Part shown: one piece after another, positions 1 to 6,619 of the stretch | Layout: the number at the start of each line of letters is the position of its first letter | Position numbering within the stretch: the first letter of the stretch is position 1 | Origin: Gemmatimonadota bacterium | GTDB lineage: Bacteria > Gemmatimonadota > Gemmatimonadetes > Longimicrobiales > UBA6960 | Reading direction: 5' to 3' | Assembly: GCA_022564535.1 (NCBI GenBank) | Contig: JADFLD010000004.1 | Coordinates: forward strand, 1 to 18,392 | DNA length: 18,392 nt | Made by a program: the position numbers and the translations under genes | Notes under the pieces: generated by a model | What the model saw: the letters and a program-made list of their open reading frames with translations, nothing else | Databases searched by the model: none | Told to the model about the DNA's origin: nothing

Positions 1-2
1 AA

Positions 3-503
3 TCCTTCCGCACCCTCCTGTCCGCCGAGCTCATCGCCCGCATGGCCGACGGAATCGACGGCGTACGCTACATCAAGCTCGAGGACCCTCCTGTTCTCGC
101 GAAGCTGAGCCGCATTCAGGCCCTGGCGCCCGACTCCATCGGAATCTTCGGGGGCCTGGGCGGCGTCTACTTCCTGGAGGAGCTGCAACGCGGCTCGCGC
201 GGAATCATGACCGGGTTCGCGTGGCCGGAAGTGCTGGTCGCGGTTTACGACGCTTTCCGGGCCGGCGATTCCACACGCGCGGCGGAGATCTTCGACCATT
301 ACGTACCGCTGATCCGGTACGAGTTTCAGCCCAAGATCGGCCTGGCCTACCGAAAGTTCGTCTATCACAGACGTGGCATCATCGAGTCGACGTTCATTCG
401 CCCGCCGGGCCTGCAGCTTGACGACTACACGCGAAGCGAGCTTACGGCCATCATCGAACGAGTAGGATTCGATCTCGACGCCCGCGGGGTACAGCGCGTA
501 TGA
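3..503 (+). CDS. Dihydrodipicolinate synthase/N-acetylneuraminate lyase family protein, 3' part (5' end outside window)
   Basis: Only the C-terminal 166 residues are present; the reading frame is open from base 3 and the stop is TGA at 501-503. The family is class I (Schiff-base) TIM-barrel aldolases acting on pyruvate or other 2-keto acids in the cytoplasm. The segment YIKLED carries the expected Schiff-base lysine (codon 75-77). It is followed by the usual IFGGLGG strand-loop, an EL..G..G.MTG segment, and the C-terminal helical part ending in IGLAYRK and RGII..TFIRPP. An ATG at 42 lies inside the conserved barrel and is not the real start. The aminotransferase gene begins 54 bases downstream on the same strand, so both may act in one amino-acid or keto-acid pathway. 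The substrate cannot be told: residues that separate DapA from the other subfamilies lie mostly upstream of the window. The family call is firm; dapA itself is not claimed. Confidence 0.88.
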   Translation, partial: SFRTLLSAELIARMADGIDGVRYIKLEDPPVLAKLSRIQALAPDSIGIFGGLGGVYFLEELQRGSRGIMTGFAWPEVLVAVYDAFRAGDSTRAAEIFDHYVPLIRYEFQPKIGLAYRKFVYHRRGIIESTFIRPPGLQLDDYTRSELTAIIERVGFDLDARGVQRV

Positions 504-557
504 CGGTACGCACGACACGTCGGAAGCCGGCTTCACCCTCTACGTGATCATCGCACT

Positions 558-1739
558 ATGAGCAGCTTCCTGCGCTACGTCCGCCCCATGGGCATCTACG
601 AGACCCTGTACGCCTTCTTCGAGGCGTTCGGCACCTATATGGGGGAAGAGGGCACGCACCCCTGGAGCCAGGGCTTCCCCAGAACCGTCCAACTTCCGGG
701 TGGGCCGGAGATGCCGTCGTCGGTCCACGTGTCCTCCGACGATCTGCGGTATCCGAAGGCGTGGGGCATGCCGTCGCTCAGAGAAGCGATCGCGTCGTAT
801 TATCGCCGGTGGTACGGGGCGGATATCGCACCGGAGAACGTCATGGTGTTCGCTGGAGGGCGGCCCGCGATCGTCTCCACGCTGCTTTTTCTCGATCCGG
901 AGATCCCGATCCGCATCGCTTCCACTGAGTACACCCCGTACTACGACATGCTGGAGGCTCTGGGACGCCGCTACACGCTGGTACCGAGCACAGTGGAGAA
1001 TGGCTTCTTACCCCGGATCGAAGACTATATCGAGGGAGGAGAAGACCGGTCGCTGGTCATCCTGAGCAACCCGTGCAACCCGACGGGCGTGACTCGGGGC
1101 GGTGACGACCTCGAGCGTCTGGTCGCCGCAGCGAGCTCGGACCACGTCGGCGTCCTCGTGGACGAAGCCTACGAGATGTTCCACGACGAGCCGGTGAGCG
1201 CACTGAGGTACGTGGACGATATCGACGAATCCAACCTCTTCGTCGTGGGGGCCGCCACCAAGGGTCTCCAGGCCCCCGGCATCCGCATCGGCTGGATCGT
1301 AGCGTCGCGCGAGCACATCGAGATCCTGTCCAACTTCTCCTCGTTCGGCATGGGCGGCGTCTCACACCCCTCACAATGTTTCGCCGTGGAACTCCTCGGC
1401 GAGCGACGGATCGAGCTGGCTCGCAAGGCCGTACCCGCGTTTTACGGTGGACAACGTGCCCGCTACGGTGACGCGTTCCAGGAGCTGGGCCTCGAGCTGT
1501 TCTCAGGCGACGGTGGCTTCTACCATTGGTGCCGTCTTCCGAGAGGATTCACGGCCGAGGAGCTGAACCTTCGACTGTTCCCGGAGGGAGCCGCCATACT
1601 GGAGGGAACCGATTGCGACATGGCCCGGCGTGGACAGGAGTCGCCGCTGAGGGATTTCTTCCGTTTCTCGTTCGGGCCGCTCGACCCATCTTCGTTCGAT
1701 ACGGATATAGCGATCATGCGGAAGGCGCTGCAGAGCTAG
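558..1739 (+). CDS. Pyridoxal-phosphate aminotransferase, class I/II (fold type I)
   Basis: The 393-residue length is normal for AAT-fold enzymes, which move amino groups between amino acids and 2-keto acids in the cytoplasm. Visible hallmarks are NPCNPTG (171-177), DEAYE (202-206, with the Asp that contacts the PLP ring nitrogen and the usual Tyr), the Schiff-base lysine K235 in ATKGLQAPGIRIGW, and R369 in FRFSFGP, the expected substrate-carboxylate arginine. No signal peptide is present. ATG 558 is the first in-frame start, but no Shine-Dalgarno sequence precedes it; ATG 588 is a less likely alternative. It lies 54 bases after the aldolase-family gene and 16 bases before the TPR gene, so the three are probably co-transcribed. 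K235 and the Asn/Asp/Arg set are intact, so an active enzyme is expected. The amino donor and acceptor are unknown. LL-diaminopimelate aminotransferase-like or aspartate/alanine-type activity is possible but unsupported. Confidence 0.9.
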   Translation: MSSFLRYVRPMGIYETLYAFFEAFGTYMGEEGTHPWSQGFPRTVQLPGGPEMPSSVHVSSDDLRYPKAWGMPSLREAIASYYRRWYGADIAPENVMVFAGGRPAIVSTLLFLDPEIPIRIASTEYTPYYDMLEALGRRYTLVPSTVENGFLPRIEDYIEGGEDRSLVILSNPCNPTGVTRGGDDLERLVAAASSDHVGVLVDEAYEMFHDEPVSALRYVDDIDESNLFVVGAATKGLQAPGIRIGWIVASREHIEILSNFSSFGMGGVSHPSQCFAVELLGERRIELARKAVPAFYGGQRARYGDAFQELGLELFSGDGGFYHWCRLPRGFTAEELNLRLFPEGAAILEGTDCDMARRGQESPLRDFFRFSFGPLDPSSFDTDIAIMRKALQS

Positions 1740-1745
1740 GGTCCA

Positions 1746-1751
1746 GGGGAG
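1746..1751 (+). promoter_or_regulatory. Ribosome binding site of the TPR gene
   Basis: GGGGAG lies 4 bases before ATG 1756, directly after the aminotransferase stop. The in-frame GTG at 1753 is too close to this site to be used, so ATG 1756 is chosen as the start. Confidence 0.6.
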
Positions 1752-1755
1752 AGTG

Positions 1756-2391
1756 ATGACGAGGGCGTTTCTCGACGAGGCGCTGCGCGCTCCCGCCCCC
1801 AGAGGGGAACGACTTCGAAGCAGGTGGGCGCTGGTGCTGACGCTGGTTGCGGACATGTACCGGCGCAAGAACGATCTCCCTGCGTATGTCGCGGCCTTGG
1901 AGACAGCGGCAACCGTGCTGCCGTCCGACTCCGAGACGCTACTGAACCTGGGCGCGGCCTACGCCGAGACCGGACGGGCTGAAGAAGCGATGCAGCACTA
2001 CATCCGCTCCGTGCAGCTCGATGGCACCAACTCTGTCGCCTTGGTCAACCTCGGGCTTCTCCTGGAGTCGTCGGGTCGGCAGGACGAAGCAGAGGCAGTC
2101 TACAGGCAAGCGATCGAGGCGCGTCCGAGCGAGTCGCTCGCGCACCTGAACCTGGGCAACATGCATCTGCGCCGGTCCGAGTTCGCAGCCGCGATCGGGG
2201 AGTACGACGAGGCGATCCGTTACGACGCGGGAATGGCGCTGGCGTATTTCTACAAGGCAGTCGCGCATATCCAACTGGGTGAAACTGAAAGGGCCCTCGT
2301 AGCGCTCTACTCAGCGGTCGACTTCGCACCCGACGACACGCAGATTCGGGACCTGCTGGCCCAGGTGGAAGGAGAGGGGTCGGGGGGATAG
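1756..2391 (+). CDS. Tetratricopeptide repeat (TPR) protein
   Basis: This is a 211-residue protein made almost entirely of TPR helices. About five repeats of 34 residues can be seen, near 24-57, 58-91, 92-125, 126-159 and 160-193. They carry the usual pattern of a small residue at position 8, Gly/Ala at 20, and Pro at the turn; examples are ALVNLGLLLESSGRQDEAEA and HLNLGNMHLRRSEFAAAIGE. TPR arrays bind other proteins and have no catalytic role of their own. There is no signal peptide or membrane segment, so it is expected in the cytoplasm. It follows the aminotransferase by 16 bases with a good ribosome binding site and probably belongs to the same transcript. The partner protein cannot be deduced. 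Confidence 0.88.
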   Translation: MTRAFLDEALRAPAPRGERLRSRWALVLTLVADMYRRKNDLPAYVAALETAATVLPSDSETLLNLGAAYAETGRAEEAMQHYIRSVQLDGTNSVALVNLGLLLESSGRQDEAEAVYRQAIEARPSESLAHLNLGNMHLRRSEFAAAIGEYDEAIRYDAGMALAYFYKAVAHIQLGETERALVALYSAVDFAPDDTQIRDLLAQVEGEGSGG

Positions 2392-2409
2392 GTAGCGACG
2401 CGATCCTCC

Positions 2410-2428
2410 ATACCCCGCGAGGGAGTAT
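2410..2428 (+). terminator. Small hairpin after the TPR gene, possible 3'-end structure
   Basis: Starting 18 bases after the stop, ATAC and CCC pair with GGG and GTAT around a GCGA (GNRA-type) tetraloop, with one C-A mismatch in the stem. No T-run follows, so an intrinsic terminator is doubtful. It may stabilise the 3' end or be chance. Confidence 0.2.
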
Positions 2429-2519
2429 CGGCCGCACAGCAACCGGGTCCCTTCAGGACTCTCCACCTGGCGTCCGACGTCCGTGCGATTCAACTTGCGC
2501 CGCTTCCTCCCTGGACCCT

Positions 2520-2523
2520 GAGG
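2520..2523 (+). promoter_or_regulatory. Putative ribosome binding site deciding the GTG start at 2533
   Basis: GAGG lies 9 bases before GTG 2533 and 15 bases before the alternative ATG 2539. The spacing favours GTG, adding two residues before the first zinc-ribbon segment. Confidence 0.35.
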
Positions 2524-2532
2524 CCACCCGCC

Positions 2533-3396
2533 GTGCCGATGAACTGTGCGAACTGCGCCACCCCGATCGAGGGTGACTTCTGTTCCCAGTGCGGACAGCG
2601 GACGAAGGAGTTCAACGTTCCGGTGCGCGAGTTCGCACAGGACTTCGCCAGCGAAGCTCTCTCTCTCGATTCACGGCTTCTGACTACCCTGAAGCCGCTC
2701 TTCTTCAAGCCGGGTGCGGTTCCACGCGACTACGTAGCGGGGCATCGGGCGCGCTTCGTTCCACCGGTTCGGCTCTACGTGTTCGCGAGCGTCGCGATGT
2801 TCCTTCTGATGACGCTGGGCTCTGGGCTTAACAGTGATATCACCGTGGGCGTGAATGCCATCCATGCCGCGCCCGGAGCATCGCAGACCGAAGCCGAAGC
2901 CGAAACCGAAACCACTCCGACCGCCGACTCCCAGGAGACGGGCGAGATGAGTTTCGAGCGACGATTAGAGACTCGCATGATCCAGGGCCTCCAGCGCGCG
3001 GACCAGGACAGCAGGGCATTTACCCGCGATTTCGTCGACTGGCTCGCGAAAGCGATGTTCTTTCTTCTTCCTGCCTTCGCGGTGTTGCTCAAGATGGTGT
3101 ACCGACGTCGGCTGTACGTGCAACACCTCGTCTTCACGGTCTACTACTACTCGTTCGTATTCCTCGTCGTAGCGTTCATGTTGTTGCCCGACGCCGTGGG
3201 TCTCGGCTGGATCACAGGGTTGTTGCAGATCTCTCTACTCGCCGTCCCACCCTACTTGCTGCTGGGAATGAAACGCTTCTACGCAGAATCGTGGCTGAAG
3301 ACCGTCGCCAAGTTCGTCTTCGTATCGGCTGCATACGGATTCATGTCAGGCGTGGTGATGGTCGCCGTGCTCCTGCTATCCCTGATGGCGGTCTAG
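2533..3396 (+). CDS. Zinc-ribbon multi-pass membrane protein, DUF3667-like
   Basis: The 287-residue protein opens with a zinc ribbon of two CxxC knuckles (C5, C8, C17, C20; the second followed by GQR). A conserved stretch follows with a KPLFFKPG segment and DYVAGHRARFVPPVRLYVF, the pattern I associate with DUF3667 proteins. About five membrane segments follow, near residues 79-97, 170-188, 196-218, 224-245 and 257-286. Between the first and second is a low-complexity Glu/Ala/Thr stretch (118-132), encoded by short tandem repeats, and a charged amphipathic region. The function of the family is unknown. The ribbon should be cytoplasmic and the rest in the inner membrane. A 141-base gap separates it from the TPR gene, so it may have its own promoter. 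It ends 14 bases before the stop of the convergent M20D gene. Confidence 0.8.
   Translation: MPMNCANCATPIEGDFCSQCGQRTKEFNVPVREFAQDFASEALSLDSRLLTTLKPLFFKPGAVPRDYVAGHRARFVPPVRLYVFASVAMFLLMTLGSGLNSDITVGVNAIHAAPGASQTEAEAETETTPTADSQETGEMSFERRLETRMIQGLQRADQDSRAFTRDFVDWLAKAMFFLLPAFAVLLKMVYRRRLYVQHLVFTVYYYSFVFLVVAFMLLPDAVGLGWITGLLQISLLAVPPYLLLGMKRFYAESWLKTVAKFVFVSAAYGFMSGVVMVAVLLLSLMAV
2890..2913 (+). repeat. Four tandem copies of the 6-base unit GAARCC
   Basis: The units are GAAGCC, GAAGCC, GAAACC and GAAACC, in frame, coding for Glu-Ala/Glu-Thr pairs in the loop after the first membrane segment of the zinc-ribbon protein. Copy-number changes here would keep the reading frame. Confidence 0.8.
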
Positions 3397-3400
3397 TCAG

Positions 3401-3420
3401 GACCGAGAGTCTACTCGGTC
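3401..3420. terminator. Inverted repeat at a convergent gene junction
   Basis: GACCGAG (3401-3407) and CTCGGTC (3414-3420) form a perfect 7-bp stem with a 6-base loop. It sits between two convergent stop codons and includes the TAG of the M20D gene. Its place suits a bidirectional terminator, but neither strand has a T-run after it. Confidence 0.3.
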
Positions 3421-4715
3421 GTCGGCCGATTCCTCAGGTAGTCCAACAGAAGATTCGACATCGCCCTCATGCCGATGGACACGGACGCGTCGTCCGCCTG
3501 GAACGTCGGCGTATGGTGCCCACCCGACTCGACGCCGGGCGCGACCATTCCCAGTCGGAAGAAGAAGCCCGGGATTTCGTTCGCGAAATAGGCGAAGTCC
3601 TCACCACCCATCACGGGGTCGAGTACCTCCACGTTCTCGGCACCCACGACCCTGCTGAGCGTGGGGGCCATTCTCGCGGCCAACGCACGGTCGTTGATCG
3701 TCGCCGGAGACCCACGCTCGTAATCGAGCTCGTAGCTACCGCCGCCCGCGGCCGTAATGCCCGCCAGAATCTCCCCCATGCGTCGCTCGACCGTGTCCCG
3801 AACGTCAGGTGAGTAGGTGCGAACAGTGCCCTCGAGCCGCATCTCGTCGGGAATGATGTTGAAGCGGGTTCCGCCACGCATGATGCCCACCGTGATCACG
3901 CTCGGCTCCAGAGGAGGCAGGTTGCGAGAGCGGATCGTCTGTAGCGCCATGACGGCCTGAGACGCCATCACGATGGGGTCGACGCCCAGTTCCGGATAAG
4001 CGCCATGCGACTGCTGGCCGATGATGCGGATGGTGAAATGGTCTACCGCCGCAAGCGCTGGGCCCGGTGAGTACCCGAGCTTCCCGACTTCCATCGCCGC
4101 AAGCGTATGGAGGCCGAAAATCGCGGACGGGCGCGGATTCTCGAGCACGCCTTCCAGTATCATCAGATCGGCACCACCCACCTCTCCCGGCGGAGGGCCT
4201 TCCTCGGCGGGCTGGAAGATGAACTTCACGACCCCAGGAATCTCGCTACGCATGGATGCGAGCACGGACGCAACGCCGAGCTGGACCGCGGTGTGCACAT
4301 CGTGTCCGCAGGCGTGCATCACACCGACCTCCTGGCCCAGATAATCTGTGCGCACCGTAGACGCGAACGCGTATGGCGTATCTTCGGTTACCGGTAGCGC
4401 GTCCATGTCGGCTCGGACGGCAACCGTGTCGCCCGGGAGCCCCCCGCGAAGAATGCCCACGACCCCGGTATGTGCGACATCGACGATGACTTCGTCGAAC
4501 CCCAATCCTCTGAGGTGGTCCGCCACGAGCGCGGCGGTCAAAAACTCGCGGTTGCCCAGCTCCGGGTTTTGATGGATCTGATGCCTGAGCTCGATGATCT
4601 GTTCGACGAAACGCTCGACGGCGGCGTCGATGCCAGGATCCTGGGCGTGCACGGCCATGGGTAGCGTAAGACCGACCAGAAGGGCCGGCAGTGTTTTCCG
4701 TAGTGTCGAGCGCAT
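3411..4715 (-). CDS. Exported M20D-family amidohydrolase (N-acyl amino acid hydrolase type)
   Basis: This is a 434-residue metallo-amidohydrolase of the M20D group, whose members cleave N-acyl or N-conjugated amino acids. The start is set at ATG 4715 because it opens a clean signal peptide (KTLPALLVGLTLPMAVHA, then Q25); the frame stays open upstream to 4937, but that extension reads as arginine-rich non-coding DNA. Metal-site motifs are HACGHD (134-139, C136 and H138), QPAEEG (168-173, E171 and E172), GLH (H203) and HHTP (H401). ADMDALP (102-108) carries the usual Asp. QSHGAYP (235-241, H237) belongs to the dimerisation domain and GGEDFAYF lies at 370-377. All metal ligands are present, so activity is expected in the periplasm or outside. 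It is divergent from the M14 carboxypeptidase gene across 164 bases. It lacks an evident Shine-Dalgarno sequence. The exact acyl group and amino acid are unknown. Confidence 0.9.
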   Translation of the reverse strand: MRSTLRKTLPALLVGLTLPMAVHAQDPGIDAAVERFVEQIIELRHQIHQNPELGNREFLTAALVADHLRGLGFDEVIVDVAHTGVVGILRGGLPGDTVAVRADMDALPVTEDTPYAFASTVRTDYLGQEVGVMHACGHDVHTAVQLGVASVLASMRSEIPGVVKFIFQPAEEGPPPGEVGGADLMILEGVLENPRPSAIFGLHTLAAMEVGKLGYSPGPALAAVDHFTIRIIGQQSHGAYPELGVDPIVMASQAVMALQTIRSRNLPPLEPSVITVGIMRGGTRFNIIPDEMRLEGTVRTYSPDVRDTVERRMGEILAGITAAGGGSYELDYERGSPATINDRALAARMAPTLSRVVGAENVEVLDPVMGGEDFAYFANEIPGFFFRLGMVAPGVESGGHHTPTFQADDASVSIGMRAMSNLLLDYLRNRPTTE

Positions 4716-4879
4716 GAGGTCATTCCGGTCGAGGGATGCACGATTCGCCAGACCCGTGAGGTCGGTCGCAGGGTAGGACCGGCGCCTTCGGTGGACAAGC
4801 TCGCCCCTTGCCAGGCCGCCTTCGTGCATGAAAGCTGCCTCACTGGCCCGAACCGCTCTTCGGACGAAGTCGAGGCACC
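4716..4879. promoter_or_regulatory. Divergent promoter region between M20D and M14 genes
   Basis: These 164 bases separate two divergent starts and must hold at least one promoter for each side. I could not find a convincing -35/-10 pair or operator palindrome. GAGG at 4872-4875 is a likely ribosome binding site, 4 bases before the M14 start. Confidence 0.45.
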
Positions 4880-6559
4880 ATGCGCCGTTTCTCACATTAC
4901 TCGCTCCTTCTCGCCGGGGCGCTTCTCTTTCCCGCATCGTCGGCCGCCCAAGGCACAGGGCTGATCGAGTTCGACCACTACCACACGCTGGACGAGATCG
5001 GCGCCTACCTGTGGAAGTTGGCGGCGGAGTATCCGCAGCTCGTGACCGTTGCCGTGATCGGTCGCAGCCGTGAAGGACGACCGATCTGGGCCGTGGACGT
5101 GAACAACCCGGGGACGGGGCTCGCGGCAGAGAAGCCGGGCTTCTACGTGGACGGCAACATCCATGGTGGCGAGGTGCTGGGCGGCGAAGGGGCGCTGGCC
5201 ATTCTCGACCGAATCGTCGGAGCTCACGGCCACGATCGGGCCCTCACCGAGCTGCTGGACGGGCGCGCATGGTACTTCGTGCCCATCGTGAACCCCGACG
5301 GACGCGCGATCTCCGTGGACACGCCTGAAAACCATCGCTGGAACGTCCGGCCCGTCGACGAAGACGGAGACGGAGTCGCCGATGAGGACCCACCGGAGGA
5401 TCTGGACGGCGATGGCCGAATTCTACAGATGCGCGTGCTGGATCCCGAGGGCGACTGGACGGTGCACCCCGCCGATTCCCGTCGCATGGTTCGCGTTCGC
5501 GAGGATGCGCCCGGGGGGCCACGCTTTCGGCTGATGGGCGAGGGCATCGACAACGATGGCGACGGACGCTTCAACGAGGACCGCGTGGGGGGCGTCGATC
5601 TGAACCGGAACTTCCCGGCCAACTGGAGCGCAGCGCAGTTCGCGTCCGGCCCCTTCCCCCTTTCCGAGCCCGAGACGCATGCCCTCGTGACGTACATCAC
5701 GGCGCGGCCGCACATCGCGGCCATCCACACGTTCCATACGAGCGGCGGGCTGATCCTGCGCTTCCCCACGCTCGCGGATCAGGACTGGAACTTCCCCGCC
5801 GCGGACCTCGACGCCTACCGCGCCATCGCGGAGGATGGCGTGGCGATTACCGGCTACGCGAACTTCGCCTTCGAGAAGAAGACCATCGTGGACCTGATGA
5901 GCCCCGGGCACGGCGTCTTCAACGACTGGGCGTCCAAGGAATTCGGTGTGCTCGCGTTCACGACGGAGATGTGGGCGCACGCGATCGGTGAGGGGCAAGA
6001 CGCCCTCTTCGCCTGGAACGACGAAGTGTTGGACGGCACGGGCTTCATCGACTGGTATCCGTTCGACCACCCGGATCTCGGCCCGGTGGAGCTGGGAGGC
6101 TGGGATCGCTGGTCGACGTCGAACCCTCCCCACGGAATGATCGCGAGCGAAGTCGATCGCAACGTGCGTTGGGTCCTGACCTTCGCCGAGAAGACACCGC
6201 AGGTAGCCATCATCGACGCCACCCTGACTCCGTCTGGAAGACTCTACGGCGTCGACGTTCGCGTGGCCAACGTCGGATGGATGGCCACCGCGACCGTACA
6301 CGCAACGGAAGTGCTCGGCATCGCCAAGCCCGTGCAGGTCAGGCTCGAGCTGGTGAACGCCGAGTTGGTGTTTGGTGAGGCGGTGGTCTCGTTGGGTGTG
6401 CTTCCCGGAACGCGGGGAGGGGCCGCTGAGGAGAATACGGTCGGCTGGACGATCCGTATTCGAGACGATTCACGACCGGCGCGCGCGACCATCGTCGTCG
6501 AATCGGAAAAAGCCGGGACGGTGCGAAGGACGCTCGACCTGCCCGCACGGGAGAGGTGA
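4880..6559 (+). CDS. Exported M14-family zinc carboxypeptidase with acidic insertion
   Basis: This 559-residue protein has a signal peptide (1-23, ending SSAA, then Q24) and an M14 catalytic domain that removes C-terminal residues from peptides. Zinc ligands are H95 and E98 (IHGGE) and H283 (IHTFHTSGG). Substrate-site features are VNPDG (137-141), W154/R157 in HRWNVRP and DLNRNFP (240-246, N242 and R243). The catalytic Glu is E363 in AFTTEMW. Between R157 and DLNRNF lie about 80 residues, against roughly 15 in animal carboxypeptidase A. The extra part carries three DxDxDG-type acidic loops (160-170, 174-180, 223-234) that look calcium-binding. Residues 440-559 form a beta-rich, Ig/CARDB-like C-terminal domain. 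GAGG stands 4 bases before the ATG. It is divergent from the M20D gene, so peptide trimming and deacylation may be expressed together. All catalytic residues are intact. Confidence 0.92.
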   Translation: MRRFSHYSLLLAGALLFPASSAAQGTGLIEFDHYHTLDEIGAYLWKLAAEYPQLVTVAVIGRSREGRPIWAVDVNNPGTGLAAEKPGFYVDGNIHGGEVLGGEGALAILDRIVGAHGHDRALTELLDGRAWYFVPIVNPDGRAISVDTPENHRWNVRPVDEDGDGVADEDPPEDLDGDGRILQMRVLDPEGDWTVHPADSRRMVRVREDAPGGPRFRLMGEGIDNDGDGRFNEDRVGGVDLNRNFPANWSAAQFASGPFPLSEPETHALVTYITARPHIAAIHTFHTSGGLILRFPTLADQDWNFPAADLDAYRAIAEDGVAITGYANFAFEKKTIVDLMSPGHGVFNDWASKEFGVLAFTTEMWAHAIGEGQDALFAWNDEVLDGTGFIDWYPFDHPDLGPVELGGWDRWSTSNPPHGMIASEVDRNVRWVLTFAEKTPQVAIIDATLTPSGRLYGVDVRVANVGWMATATVHATEVLGIAKPVQVRLELVNAELVFGEAVVSLGVLPGTRGGAAEENTVGWTIRIRDDSRPARATIVVESEKAGTVRRTLDLPARER

Positions 6560-6611
6560 GCTCGCGGCTCGTGCGCTTGGCAGCTACCGGAAAGAAAGGC
6601 TCCGTGCGGGC
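6541..6611. repeat. 10-bp inverted repeat around the end of the M14 gene
   Basis: GCCCGCACGG (6541-6550) matches CCGTGCGGGC (6602-6611) exactly as an inverted repeat, with 51 bases between the arms. It lies at the convergent junction of the M14 and PDZ-esterase genes (stops at 6557-6559 and 6620-6622). A second 7-bp pair, CTACCGG (6584-6590) and CCGGTAG (6635-6641), interleaves with it. No T-run is present. A transcript-end structure is possible, but chance is not excluded in such GC-rich DNA. Confidence 0.4.
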
Positions 6612-6619
6612 TTCCGACG

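Noticed and set aside
4716..4937. N-terminal extension of the M20D protein by 74 residues
   Set aside because: The extension is Arg-rich, overlaps the start of the divergent M14 gene and would bury a clean signal peptide that begins at 4715.
5423..6301. Open frame of 292 codons on the minus strand inside the M14 gene
   Set aside because: It lies antisense to the catalytic domain of an intact carboxypeptidase; the Arg/His/Val-rich composition is that of a shadow frame.
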